A DNA stretch of 62,658 nucleotides from an uncultured Eggerthellaceae bacterium (GCA_934630485.1 CAKTWD010000001.1:1-62658), one strand, 5' to 3'. Shown: positions 33,230-42,238, numbered from the stretch's first letter. Notes: generated from the sequence alone by a model not told the origin. Numbers and translations: made by a program.

Positions 33230-33332
33230 CTCGACTACAAACGACAGAAGCCGCTCCTAAGACGGCTTCTGTCGTTTGTAAACACTAGCCGCAGAGGGTG
33301 TGTCCATACGCCCCGCGTCTTGCTTGATTATA
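33230..33332 (-). ncRNA. Candidate small RNA, copy 2, convergent to the small peptide ORF
   Basis: On the minus strand TATAAT (33332-33327) would start a ~90-nt RNA. Its first stem pairs CGCGGGG-type bases with the CCCTCTGCG side (about 33318-33288). Its end is the 17-bp stem at 33279-33237 shared with the peptide mRNA. Around 70% of bases match copy 1, with changes on both sides of stems. Overlap with the peptide mRNA 3' end would make it an antisense RNA. Confidence 0.5.
33237..33279. terminator. 17-bp bidirectional terminator stem
   Basis: ACAAACGACAGAAGCCG (33237-33253) and CGGCTTCTGTCGTTTGT (33263-33279) pair perfectly with a 9-nt loop. T-rich ends exist on both strands. It would serve the peptide ORF on plus and the candidate RNA on minus. 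Confidence 0.8.
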
Positions 33333-33364
33333 TCATGCTTGGGAAGAGGTCGGCGTTACCTGAG

Positions 33365-34282
33365 TTAGGCGTACTTCATCAGCTCGTCGATGTACTCCTT
33401 CAGGACACCCTCGATCGGCGTTCCCTTCTTCACCAGATAGCCCAGGCTCATATTCATATCGCTCTCGTAGGGGATTGCAACCGTGCCCTCGGTAGACAAT
33501 GCCTTGCCGGTCAGATTGCACCAAATTGCGTAGCCGTCGGCCTCGGCGATGCTCTCGGTCAGCTCGCGCAGCGAGGCGAACAGCGTGTCGTTGACCTTCT
33601 GCCTGTCGCCCGCAAGGAACGCCTTGCGCATGTCGGTTGCATGCAGTGAGTTCATATAGAAGTACTGCTCGTAATAGAACATGGGGTACTGGACAAGGTC
33701 GGACGGGTAGAGCTTCTCCCTATTGGCCAGCGGGTGGTGCCTGCTGACATACGCATAGATCTGCGCATCGAACAGCTCGTGATACTCAAGCTCGCCGCTT
33801 TCCAAGTACTTGCGCAAGGCGCCTTCGTTGCCTTCGGAAAGAAGCAGCAGGCCGATGTCACGTATGCCGTTGCTGATGTCGTAAGCCATCTTTGGGGCTT
33901 GAACGACCTCGATGCTGAAGTCGATGTCCGCGTGAGCATGGGCTTCGGCCACGCTCATCAGGGCGTTTACGCCAAAGCCGAAAGGCAACATGGAAACATG
34001 CAGGCGCGATGAGATGTTGTTTTGGTTGCAGAACTCGCGCTCGAACGCGTCCATCTCAGCGACGACGCGCTCGGCCGCATTCATGACCTTGGCACCGCGC
34101 TCCGTGACGGAAACGCCGCGCTTGCCGCGATCGAGAACGCTGAATCCCAGCTCGTCTTCAACTTGGCTCAGTGCTTCGTACAAGGTGCTCTTTGAAATTC
34201 CCAAACTCTTCGCAGCAGAGTTGATGGAACCCCGCTCTGCCGTTTCCAGCAAATAGCGAAGCTGCTGAACGGTTATCTTCAC
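33365..34282 (-). CDS. LysR-family transcription regulator
   Basis: A 305-residue regulator. The N-terminal winged helix reads LRYLLETAERGSINSAAKSL and GISKSTLYEALSQVEDELGF, followed by the SVLDRGKRGVSVTERG linker. The effector-binding domain fills ~90-300. GTG 34282 is chosen because GGGAGA lies eight bases before it and the extension upstream would run over operator sequence. It is divergent from an anion permease and a phosphodiesterase gene. Matching 19-bp palindromes in the shared region indicate control of that operon and of itself. The inducer is unknown. Confidence 0.9.
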   Translation of the reverse strand: MKITVQQLRYLLETAERGSINSAAKSLGISKSTLYEALSQVEDELGFSVLDRGKRGVSVTERGAKVMNAAERVVAEMDAFEREFCNQNNISSRLHVSMLPFGFGVNALMSVAEAHAHADIDFSIEVVQAPKMAYDISNGIRDIGLLLLSEGNEGALRKYLESGELEYHELFDAQIYAYVSRHHPLANREKLYPSDLVQYPMFYYEQYFYMNSLHATDMRKAFLAGDRQKVNDTLFASLRELTESIAEADGYAIWCNLTGKALSTEGTVAIPYESDMNMSLGYLVKKGTPIEGVLKEYIDELMKYA

Positions 34283-34297
34283 GTGATTCTCCCTACG

Positions 34298-34456
34298 TGT
34301 TCGACTCTGCCGAACATGATATGCCGATATGTTCGGTTCTGCCATAGTGATATCCGATCGCAACCTCAACCATAGCTTATATTGAGCGTGGTATAGTGCG
34401 GAATGTGTTCGGAATACCCTCCTATAGCATAATGTGGTGTTCGATATAACCGAACA
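34298..34456. promoter_or_regulatory. LysR operator sites between regulator and permease
   Basis: Two 19-mers are nearly identical: TGTTCGACTCTGCCGAACA (34298-34316) and TGTTCGATATAACCGAACA (34438-34456). Each is an imperfect palindrome of the T-N11-A kind. Half-sites TGTTCGG occur at 34330-34336 and 34406-34412. The first site lies in the regulator's own leader, the second upstream of the permease. A long leader of about 200 bases, with hairpin TGCATCG/CGATGCA near 34516-34537, follows. Confidence 0.72.
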
Positions 34457-34665
34457 AACAAAGGCGATGCGGAAGAGAGGTCGCGATCGCCAAGGGAGTG
34501 CAAACGCGAGCCAAATGCATCGTTCGAAAGCGATGCACGGTTCGTCAAAGAAGAGGCAAGAAATCGACGCGGACTTTTGAGGAGGGAAGACGGTCGGTTC
34601 GCAATCGCGGTTGGCGTACGGGAGGTGCGCGGCCGTAATTTCAACTCTTTCGGAAAGGGGAGGGT

Positions 34666-36084
34666 ATGGAAACGAAAAAACGCGTTTCTGTCATCCATTA
34701 CATCGTAGTTCTAGCGTTCTGCTTCCTGTTCCAGTTCGTTCCCGGTCCGCTGGGCATCTCGCAGCAGGGTATGTGCCTGCTTGGCTGCTTTATCGGCGCC
34801 ATCTACGGCTGGATCACCATCGACATGCTGTGGCCCAGCCTTGTCGCACTTGTCTCCGCCGGCTTCACGTTCGGCATGACCCAGGTCATGGCCGCCACGT
34901 TCGGCTCCGCCACGGTTCTCACGCTTGTTCTTTGCATGGGCTCCATCGGCATCGCAATGAAGAACGGTGCCTTCAACTGGTTGGTAAGCCTGCTGCTTAA
35001 CAACAAGTTCATGCAAGGAAAGCCTTGGCTGACCATCTGGATCATCCTGGTTCTTGCTTTCCCGTTCGGCCCGTTCAACCCGATCATCATGATGATCATC
35101 TTCGGTGCTTTCATCACCTCCATGCTTGAGTCTTGCCACGTGAAGAAGAACTCGAAGCTGGCCATCTTCCTGTATCTTGGTTGCGCGCTCAGCCTGATGA
35201 ACGGCCAGATTCTCTTCCCGTTCTTCGGCACCGGCCTGGTCTTCTTCCAGAGCTACAACGCCATGTTCCCGAACATCCCGATCGACATGGTTCCCTACCT
35301 TGGTTTCATGATCGTCATGGGCATCCTGATCGCCACCGTTTACATGCTGGTCATGCGCTACGTCTTCAGGGTTGACGCTGAGCCTTTGACCGAGTACTGC
35401 AAAGAGTGCGAGATGGTCAAGTGCACGCGTGACCAGAAGGTCGCTCTGCTTCTGTTCGTCGGCCTCATCATCCTGAACCTCTTGGGTTCGCTGCCGCTGG
35501 GCGCAATCTCCGTATTCGTTTCCAAGTTCGGCATCGCTGGTTACTGCATGATCCTCTGCATCGTTGCCGGTCTTCTCCCCGACGCCGAGGGCAAGCCTCT
35601 GGCCAATCTGGAAGAGCTCTTCCATATGGCTAACTGGGGTCAGGTTTGCATGGTCGCCGTCGTCATGCTGATGGCAACCTACATGAGCAGCAAGGACCTG
35701 GGCATCACCGCCGCAATGGCAACCGTGTTCAAGTCGCTCATGGGTCTGTCTCCCTGGGTCTTCATCATCGTCTCGCTGGTTCTGGCAGTTGTCCTTACCA
35801 ACGTTGCGAACAACATGATCATCGCCGTTATGGTCATGCCCTTCCTGGTCAACTACGCTCAGGCCGTTGGTATCAACACCACGATGTGCATCGTCCTTCT
35901 GTGGATCCTCGTTCAGCTCGCTCTTGCAACCCCCGCAGCTTCGCCGGTTACCGCAGTTGCCATGACGCAGGAATTGGCTGACGCAAGCGAGATGAGCAAG
36001 ACCGCTCTGAAGATCCTGCCCATCATGCTGATCATCGAGATGGCCATCGCCATTCCTGTCGCCCAGATCTTCTTCCCGATGTAA
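34666..36084 (+). CDS. DASS/SLC13-type anion permease
   Basis: A 472-residue membrane protein with about 12 helices. Segments such as FPFGPFNPIIMMIIFGAFIT and VVLTNVANNMIIAVMVMPFL, and ATPAASPVTAVAMTQEL, match the SLC13/DASS or CitT-like fold with its two paired SNT-like hairpins (here NVAN and TPAAS). Likely cargo is a dicarboxylate, sulfate or organophosphate-type anion taken up with cations. AAGGGGAGGG precedes the ATG. Codon choice is strongly biased to C-ending forms, suggesting high expression. It is followed by a phosphodiesterase gene, 157 bases on. Confidence 0.86.
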   Translation: METKKRVSVIHYIVVLAFCFLFQFVPGPLGISQQGMCLLGCFIGAIYGWITIDMLWPSLVALVSAGFTFGMTQVMAATFGSATVLTLVLCMGSIGIAMKNGAFNWLVSLLLNNKFMQGKPWLTIWIILVLAFPFGPFNPIIMMIIFGAFITSMLESCHVKKNSKLAIFLYLGCALSLMNGQILFPFFGTGLVFFQSYNAMFPNIPIDMVPYLGFMIVMGILIATVYMLVMRYVFRVDAEPLTEYCKECEMVKCTRDQKVALLLFVGLIILNLLGSLPLGAISVFVSKFGIAGYCMILCIVAGLLPDAEGKPLANLEELFHMANWGQVCMVAVVMLMATYMSSKDLGITAAMATVFKSLMGLSPWVFIIVSLVLAVVLTNVANNMIIAVMVMPFLVNYAQAVGINTTMCIVLLWILVQLALATPAASPVTAVAMTQELADASEMSKTALKILPIMLIIEMAIAIPVAQIFFPM

Positions 36085-36241
36085 GTCGATTACATCAACT
36101 GCACGTCATTCAGGTTGCGCGGCCCGCAGGTTTGAAAACCGAAAGCCGTGGTCGCGCAACCTGGCAGGTGCCTTCTAGCAAGCGCAGCTGCCGAACACCT
36201 ATTAGGTCTTAAGCAAATCGGACATAGAAAGAGGTTTCGAA

Positions 36242-38359
36242 ATGTTAAGGTCACGTGGTCTTACCGACAAACTGCTCGTGCTTGGCGTGGACGGAATGGA
36301 TCCCCGCTGGGCAAAGCGCATGGTCGACGAGGGCAAGATGCCCCACCTGAAGGAGCTCATGGAGCGCGGCGCTTGCCGTGACGACCTGATGCTTCTGGGC
36401 GCCAACCCCACCATCACCCCGCCGATGTGGGCAACGCTGGGCACCGGTGCTTACCCCATGACGCACGGCATCATCGACTACAACGTCTCCGCTAAGGACG
36501 ACAAGGACATCACCCTGGGCGCATTCAGCTCGCGTTTCATGACCGCCGAGCCGCTGTGGAACATCACGGCTGAGTCCGGCAAGAAGACGCTTGTCATGCA
36601 CTGGCCTGGCGGTTCGTTCCCTCCGACCAGCGATTCCCCGAACCTGTTCACTGTTGACGGCTCTTCCCCTGGAGCAACCTGCGCTTACTCCAACGTGCGC
36701 GACATGGACACCATCTTCGTCGCCAGCACCAAGGCCGAGACCCCCTCGTGCGCATTCATGTCGGTTGTCACGTCCGAGGTTGAAGGCGACGAGAAACTTG
36801 TCCCGCATGTTCTGACCACCCTTGACGGTCGTCCGCTGTGCTCTCGCGGCAAGACGCCCGAGGCCAAGGAGCGCATGAAGAAGTACCTGCAGGCCTACAA
36901 GGAGTTCATCGGCGTTCCCGGCTACACGCCCGATCACAGCTTCGTCAACGACAACATCGTCTTTGACGAGGAGAAGGGCATCATGTGGAGCACCGCCGAC
37001 TTCCCGACCGGCTGCTCGATCTCGCCTGTTTCCGAGCCCGAGGGCTGGGACATCGAGGTTCCCGAAGGCGCCAAGGAATTCATCATCCTTACGATGCACG
37101 GCCGCGTCACTCGCAACGCCCTTATCCTGAAGAACGCCGAGGGCGTGTACGATCACGTTGCGATTTACAAGAACAAGCAGGCCACCGAGCCCGTCACCGT
37201 TCTTGAGAACGATGTCTTCACCGGCGTCATCGACTACATCCCCACCAAGGATGGCGGCGAAGAGATGATCTTCCGCAACATGCGCCTTCTGAAGATCGCC
37301 GAGGACGGCTCCTATGTCCGCATTTGGGCTTCCCGTGGCTCCAGCTGCGAAGAGGACACCGTGTTCTTCCCGAAGAGCCTGTTGAAGGAGTCCATCGAGG
37401 CTGCCGGTCCGCTGGTTCCGACCAGCCAGATGTCCGGCCTGGACAAGGACCTCATCATGAAGTGCAACCTCCCGCAGTGGGAGCTCTCCGCCGAGTGGCA
37501 GAGCAAGTTCATGCACTACATGATCGAGAAGCACGGCGTTGAGGTCATCTTCAGCCACTTCCATAACTGCGACCTGCAGGGTCACTGCTACATGAAGTAC
37601 ATGAAGAACCGCGACACCAGCCGTTACGACGAGTCCGAGGTCGTGAAGTTCGCCGAGGCAACCTACAAGGTTACCGACGACTACATCGGAAGTTTCATGC
37701 ACTTGCTGGACGAGGGTTGGACCATCCTTCTGGTTTCCGATCACGGTCTGATGTGCTCCGAGGAAGAGTCCGTCGCTCAGGGCGACAACATGGGCGTCAG
37801 CCTCGAGCCGCTGCACAAGTGGGGCTACACCGTGCTGAAGCGCGATGAGGACGGCAACGAGATCCCCGAGATCGATTGGACCAAGACCCGCGCTATCATG
37901 ACGCGTTGCAACAGCATCTACATCAACGTGAAGGGCCGCGACAAACACGGCATCGTCGAGCCCGAGGATCAGTTCGCCCTCGAGGAAGAGATCATCACGA
38001 AGATGTACGAGTACAAGCATCCAAAGACGGGTTACCACCTGTTCGCGTATGCTCTGCACAACCGCGACGCCATCCTGCTTGGCATGGGCGGCCCGAACGC
38101 TGCGGACATCATCTTCAACGTCAGTGGCCTTTACGCCGAGGACCATGGTGGCGGCCTTTCGACCTCGCTTGGTTACAACGACACCTCGCTCAGCCCGATC
38201 TTTGCGGCAGCAGGCCCCGGCATCAAGGAGAACTTCCGTACCGACATGTACATCCGCGAGGTTGACGTGGCGCCTACGGCAGCAGCTCTGCTGGGTGTTC
38301 GCTTCCCCGCACAGTGCGAGGGCGCACCCGCCTACAGCATCTTCTCCGAGGATCTGTAG
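36242..38359 (+). CDS. Alkaline-phosphatase-superfamily phosphodiesterase
   Basis: A 705-residue cytoplasmic-looking protein without a signal peptide. Metal and catalytic sites are visible: Asp17 in LGVDGMDPRW, nucleophile Thr59 in NPTITPPMWATLGTG, SHFHNCDLQGH with Asp and His, LLVSDHGL, and AEDHGGGLSTSLG. The fold is that of type I phosphodiesterase/nucleotide pyrophosphatase relatives. Pairing with an anion permease and a LysR regulator suggests the imported anion is an organophosphate, or that the enzyme cleaves a product of it. Codon bias equals that of the permease. It ends in front of two terminators. Confidence 0.86.
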   Translation: MLRSRGLTDKLLVLGVDGMDPRWAKRMVDEGKMPHLKELMERGACRDDLMLLGANPTITPPMWATLGTGAYPMTHGIIDYNVSAKDDKDITLGAFSSRFMTAEPLWNITAESGKKTLVMHWPGGSFPPTSDSPNLFTVDGSSPGATCAYSNVRDMDTIFVASTKAETPSCAFMSVVTSEVEGDEKLVPHVLTTLDGRPLCSRGKTPEAKERMKKYLQAYKEFIGVPGYTPDHSFVNDNIVFDEEKGIMWSTADFPTGCSISPVSEPEGWDIEVPEGAKEFIILTMHGRVTRNALILKNAEGVYDHVAIYKNKQATEPVTVLENDVFTGVIDYIPTKDGGEEMIFRNMRLLKIAEDGSYVRIWASRGSSCEEDTVFFPKSLLKESIEAAGPLVPTSQMSGLDKDLIMKCNLPQWELSAEWQSKFMHYMIEKHGVEVIFSHFHNCDLQGHCYMKYMKNRDTSRYDESEVVKFAEATYKVTDDYIGSFMHLLDEGWTILLVSDHGLMCSEEESVAQGDNMGVSLEPLHKWGYTVLKRDEDGNEIPEIDWTKTRAIMTRCNSIYINVKGRDKHGIVEPEDQFALEEEIITKMYEYKHPKTGYHLFAYALHNRDAILLGMGGPNAADIIFNVSGLYAEDHGGGLSTSLGYNDTSLSPIFAAAGPGIKENFRTDMYIREVDVAPTAAALLGVRFPAQCEGAPAYSIFSEDL

Positions 38360-38454
38360 AAAAACTCTTGTAGCTTCGCGTAGGTCCTCCCGTCCTGCGC
38401 TGAAGCGATATAGCTCGAACGGGGCACTGCAAACGTCCGCTCCGCTAGAGGAAT

Positions 38455-38560
38455 CGACCCAGCCGGTCCACCTTCCCTTTGCCGGCTGGGTCGTTCCATG
38501 TCGTCGCTTGAATGCGGCGACATCGGCCGAAGCCGTCCTTATGGGCGGCTTCTTTCATTT
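38455..38560 (+). terminator. Two terminator hairpins after the phosphodiesterase gene
   Basis: First stem: CGACCCAGCCGG (38455-38466) with CCGGCTGGGTCG (38482-38493). Second stem: GAAGCCG (38529-38535) with CGGCTTC (38546-38552), followed by TTTCATTTT. The second is the better intrinsic terminator. Confidence 0.75.
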
Positions 38561-38975
38561 TGCGCGGCGCTTGCCAAGGGGGCTCCGCGTTGTGCGTTGT
38601 GGCATGCGCGCTACGAGCGTTGCCGCTTCGCCCGCTGGTGCCGTCATCGTCTTTCACTATGGCATGTTTGTGGGACTGCCCGCCTTGCTTCTAGAGCCGG
38701 GGTCTCGTCGTGTTTATACTGAACCCATCGAGCAAGCGTGCTCCTAAACCTGAGCAGCTTACGTCGACCGCCGCAAAGCGGGGTCGCCATGCGAATCTGT
38801 GCCGGCTTGCCGAAACCCAAGACAACTGAATCGTCGGGCGCATCTTATGCGCATTTCATCAGTGCGCTCTGCTTGCGATGTTCGATTCCGGGTGGCGCAT
38901 GAAGAGGTGGCTTTTGCGCGTCCGTTGCGGTTTGGTTGCCTTCTGTTGTTAAGAGCAAGCTGTGAAAGGAAGCAT
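38561..38975. other. Leader region before the MFS-CBS gene
   Basis: No convincing gene. TTTATACT near 38718 may be a promoter -10. A short hairpin GACCGCCGC/GCGGGGTC sits near 38764-38786. The frame of the next gene is open back to 38799, but this part has no ribosome site and is not membrane-like. Confidence 0.4.
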
Positions 38976-40859
38976 ATGCAAGGAAAGTCCCTTACGTTGC
39001 TGCTGTTCGTTTTGTACGGCAGCGCATTTTTGGCAGGTTTCAACGAGAACTTGATGAACGTCGCGCTCGTTTCGATCATGAACGAGTACGGCATCGATTC
39101 GGTTGCCGCGCAGTGGACGGTAACCGGTTACATGATCGCTGGCACGATCGTGGTTATGTGCATGGCGTTTTTCTTTCGTCGTATCCCGCTGCGCACGCTG
39201 TATTATGCGGCAGCGCTATTCAGCTTTGTTGGATCGCTGATCGGCGTCTTCGCGTCGAGCTTCGCGCTGTTGATGGTTGCGCGATTGATCCAGGCCGTCG
39301 GTAGCGGCATCTTCATCCCGCTTATGATGAACACCATTTTGGTGGTCACGCCTAAGAACAAGCTGGGAACCTACCTGTCAATTGGCAGTTGCATGATTAC
39401 GTTCGGTCCGGCGCTTGCGCCTGTCGTGTGCGGCGCGGTTGTCACGGCGTTCGGGTGGCACAGCATCTTCGTGGTTCCCACTGTTGCGATGGCCGTTCTT
39501 GCCGCCGTCGCGGTGCCTTCGGTCAAGAACATGGAGAACCAGGAAGCGCATCTTGATGTTGCGTCCGTCGTGCTTTCGGCGGTTTTCTTGATGTCGCTGA
39601 GTTTTGGCTTGGTCATGCTCACGCTGGACGCGTTTGTTGCTGCGATCTCTCTTGTCGTGATGGCTGTTTCTGTTGCGCTGTTCATTCTTCGCCAGCTGCG
39701 TTGTGAGAACCCGCTGATCGACCTTACGCCCATGAAGAGCATCGCGTTTTGGCCGTCCATCATTTTGACCACCATCGCCATGATGGGAAGCTTCAGCTGC
39801 AGCGTTTTGCTGCCGATGTATCTTGAGGGAGCGACTGGTTTGACGGCGTTCATGGCGGGTTTGACCATTCTTGTTCCTGTGTTGGGCAACGCCGCAACGT
39901 CGCTTTTGGGCGGCCGCATCATGGACTCGCGCGGTGAATGGCCGTTGCTTCCCGTTGGATATGCGGTTGTGGCTTGCGGTTTTGCGATTCTGGCTTTCCT
40001 GGCTCCCACTCTTTCGCTTCCGGGCATGTTCGTCGGCGCATTTTTGGTCATGTCGGGCACCGGCTTGATTTTCTCGCCGTCGCAGTCGGCGGGATTCAAG
40101 ACGCTCACTCCCGAGCAGAACCCCTTTGGCGTGGCACTTTCTACCACGTTCGTTCAGATCGCGGCTTGCATCGCGCCTTCTCTTTACACGGGCATCCTTA
40201 CCTCGGGTCAGATGGGCTCGCTCGCCGCGGGCGCCTCACCGCAGGTTGCTTTGGCCAACGGTTTTTCGTCGGCCATGATGGTTGCCATGTTCGTGGCGGC
40301 GGCTGGTTCGCTGATCGGCTTCGCCTATGCTCGCGCGGTCGTAAGGCGTAGGGAGAATGCCAAGATCAAGCGCCAGGCCATGCCCGCAAACGAGCGTCCC
40401 TTGGCGCGCCTTGTCCAGCCCGAGCCCTACACGCTTTCCGCCGATGCGCCCGTTAGCGCCGCGATGCAGCTGTTCGTTGATCGCAAGATCGGTGGCCTTC
40501 CTTTGGTGGATGGGCAGGGAAAACCTGCTGGGTTCGTGTCGGACGGCGACGTCATTAGGTTCCTTGCTGACAAGCATCCGCTGATCACCAACGCGTACAC
40601 GATGATCGAGACGGCGAACAACCAATCGTTCGACGAGCGTTTGAGCGAGCTTCTTAATTTGCCGCTGCGCGACATCGCCACCGATAAGCTTGTCTCGCTT
40701 GATTCTTCGGCCACGCTCGAAGAGGCGTGTTCGCTGCTTGCTACGCACAAGCTGAAGAAGGTGCCGGTTGTTCAGGGCGACCGCATCGTCGGCACCATCA
40801 ACCGCAGCGATCTTCTGCGTTACGCCATGGAGCGCAGCCTTCAGGTAGCGAGCGCTTAG
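38976..40859 (+). CDS. 14-helix MFS transporter fused to a CBS-domain pair
   Basis: A 627-residue protein. Residues 1-~470 are a DHA2-type major facilitator (FNENLMNVALVSIMNEYGID, SVAAQWTVTGYMIAGTIVVM, ARLIQAVGSGIFIPLMMNTI). The C-terminal ~140 residues hold two CBS domains: TLSADAPVSAAMQLFVDRKI to FVSDGDVIRFLADK, and LVSLDSSATLEEACSLLATH to GTINRSDLLRYAMER. A nucleotide-sensing tail could gate efflux. ATG 38976 has AAAGGA upstream and the first helix directly after. MFS-CBS fusions are uncommon. Substrate unknown. Confidence 0.88.
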   Translation: MQGKSLTLLLFVLYGSAFLAGFNENLMNVALVSIMNEYGIDSVAAQWTVTGYMIAGTIVVMCMAFFFRRIPLRTLYYAAALFSFVGSLIGVFASSFALLMVARLIQAVGSGIFIPLMMNTILVVTPKNKLGTYLSIGSCMITFGPALAPVVCGAVVTAFGWHSIFVVPTVAMAVLAAVAVPSVKNMENQEAHLDVASVVLSAVFLMSLSFGLVMLTLDAFVAAISLVVMAVSVALFILRQLRCENPLIDLTPMKSIAFWPSIILTTIAMMGSFSCSVLLPMYLEGATGLTAFMAGLTILVPVLGNAATSLLGGRIMDSRGEWPLLPVGYAVVACGFAILAFLAPTLSLPGMFVGAFLVMSGTGLIFSPSQSAGFKTLTPEQNPFGVALSTTFVQIAACIAPSLYTGILTSGQMGSLAAGASPQVALANGFSSAMMVAMFVAAAGSLIGFAYARAVVRRRENAKIKRQAMPANERPLARLVQPEPYTLSADAPVSAAMQLFVDRKIGGLPLVDGQGKPAGFVSDGDVIRFLADKHPLITNAYTMIETANNQSFDERLSELLNLPLRDIATDKLVSLDSSATLEEACSLLATHKLKKVPVVQGDRIVGTINRSDLLRYAMERSLQVASA

Positions 40860-40898
40860 CGTTTCGGCTCCGCTTCGCGATTCAGGCACCGCAACATC

Positions 40899-40978
40899 GC
40901 GGCCCCGTGCAACTGAACCGCCTCCCATTTCTTGGATATGAGAAATTGGAGGTAGTTCACAACTGCATACGGGGTCGC
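40899..40978. repeat. 80-bp inverted repeat (large hairpin)
   Basis: Outer arms GCGGCCCCGT (40899-40908) and ACGGGGTCGC (40969-40978), and inner arms GAACCGCCTCCCATTTCT (40915-40932) and AGAAATTGGAGGTAGTTC (40941-40958), pair around the loop TGGATATG, with internal mismatches. It follows the MFS-CBS stop by 40 bases. No T run follows, so it is not a simple terminator. Confidence 0.7.
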
Positions 40979-41085
40979 TTTGCGTTTGCCCGCGCCCTCG
41001 ACACCACCTCTTCTTGTTGCGTGACCTTGTATGTCGTACCCTGTTCTTTACTGTTTTCGCTCGTGGACATCCGAAAGAGAGACCG

Positions 41086-42036
41086 ATGGCAGAGAAGTCT
41101 TCCGACACCGATTTCCATATGGACTGCGTGAAATGCAACGGCGCGATGGAGCTAAGTGATGACGGCTTGGCTCTGGAATGCCCCTATTGCGGTAATCGCG
41201 AACCGCTTGACGCGGCCACGCTCGAGCGCCTGCGCGCGATCGACGAGAAGGAGCTTGCAGCGGAAAAAGAGCGCACCCGCGCAGAACTTAAGAAGCAGCA
41301 GGCCGAATGGGAGCGCAAGGACGAAGCGAAGCGAAAGCGCCGCCGGGTTCTTCGCATTCTTGCGTGCATTTTCTTTTTCCTGATCCTCCTTTCTGTCGCC
41401 TGCAGCGCAATAGACGACGCGCTGTACGAAAGGGAGCAGGCGCAAAGGCTGAATTCGGGCTACGACTGGCCGACTAGCGGTCTGGCCCAGAAAATCCCGC
41501 AGCCGAAATCAACCACCGGGCACATTTCCTTGAACTACAGCGATTCGTTCGACATCGAGGTTCCAGCCGGCGAAGGCGATTACGATGAGTACATTGAGGA
41601 ATGCCGTAAGTGGGGTTTCACGGTCGATCCTGTTTCGGGGAGGACTTCCTACAAGGCATACAATTCCGAGGGTTACCGTCTGAACGTCTACAATTGGTCG
41701 GCTTCGGGCACGATGGACATCAGCATCGACGCGCCGCTTGAAATGAGCGATATCGTGTGGCCCTCGAATGGCATGGGCGCATTGCTTCCCGCTCCGCCTT
41801 CGTTGAAGGGCATGATCGAATCCGAATACGCTTCGGGTTTTCAGGCTTATGTGGGAGGCATTTCGCCTGAAGCGTTCAGTGCGTACGCGGACGCGTGCAT
41901 CGCGGCCGGTTTCAACGTCGATTATCGCAAGCGCAACGATTACTTCTACGGCGAGAACGCTGACGGCGCCCATTTGAACCTTGAGTACGAGGGGTTCAAT
42001 ACCATGAGCATTCATTTGTACGCACCTGAGAAATAG
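41086..42036 (+). CDS. Zinc-ribbon membrane protein with DUF6591-like C-terminus
   Basis: A 316-residue protein. A zinc ribbon has Cys14, Cys17, Cys32 and Cys35 (CVKCNGAM, CPYCGNRE). A charged coiled coil (ERLRAIDEKELAAEKERTRA, to about residue 82) leads into one membrane helix (VLRILACIFFFLILLSVACS). The rest is probably outside the cell: two related blocks, WPTSGLAQKIPQPKSTTGHI and WPSNGMGALLPAPPSLKGMI, suggest an internal duplication of a DUF6591-like domain. ATG 41086 is picked over an upstream frame opening. Function unknown. Confidence 0.82.
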   Translation: MAEKSSDTDFHMDCVKCNGAMELSDDGLALECPYCGNREPLDAATLERLRAIDEKELAAEKERTRAELKKQQAEWERKDEAKRKRRRVLRILACIFFFLILLSVACSAIDDALYEREQAQRLNSGYDWPTSGLAQKIPQPKSTTGHISLNYSDSFDIEVPAGEGDYDEYIEECRKWGFTVDPVSGRTSYKAYNSEGYRLNVYNWSASGTMDISIDAPLEMSDIVWPSNGMGALLPAPPSLKGMIESEYASGFQAYVGGISPEAFSAYADACIAAGFNVDYRKRNDYFYGENADGAHLNLEYEGFNTMSIHLYAPEK

Positions 42037-42238
42037 TAAATCGAACAACGCTTGCCCCGCAATAGCGACCGTTCATGGGTGTAATCAGGGCATTTGCGTT
42101 AAAGACTCGTGAATGGATCGGTTTTCGAAGAGCTTTGCCTTCGATGACTTTATAATGATGCCCACTGATTTTAGGAGCTTTCGGCCGCGATCCCGCGGTT
42201 TTGGGGGTTTCGCAAGCCGATCTCATAGGGAGAACCAC

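Noticed and set aside
34498..34638. 46-codon Arg-rich ORF in the leader of the anion permease, a possible leader peptide
   Set aside because: The GTG start directly touches its AGGGA, which is too close for initiation, and the product looks like random basic sequence.
36251..38146. 631-codon open frame antisense to the phosphodiesterase gene
   Set aside because: Same effect of codon bias; the plus-strand enzyme has all catalytic motifs and a ribosome site.
38799..38975. N-terminal extension of the MFS-CBS protein by 59 codons
   Set aside because: No ribosome site and no membrane or domain pattern; ATG 38976 is directly before the first helix.
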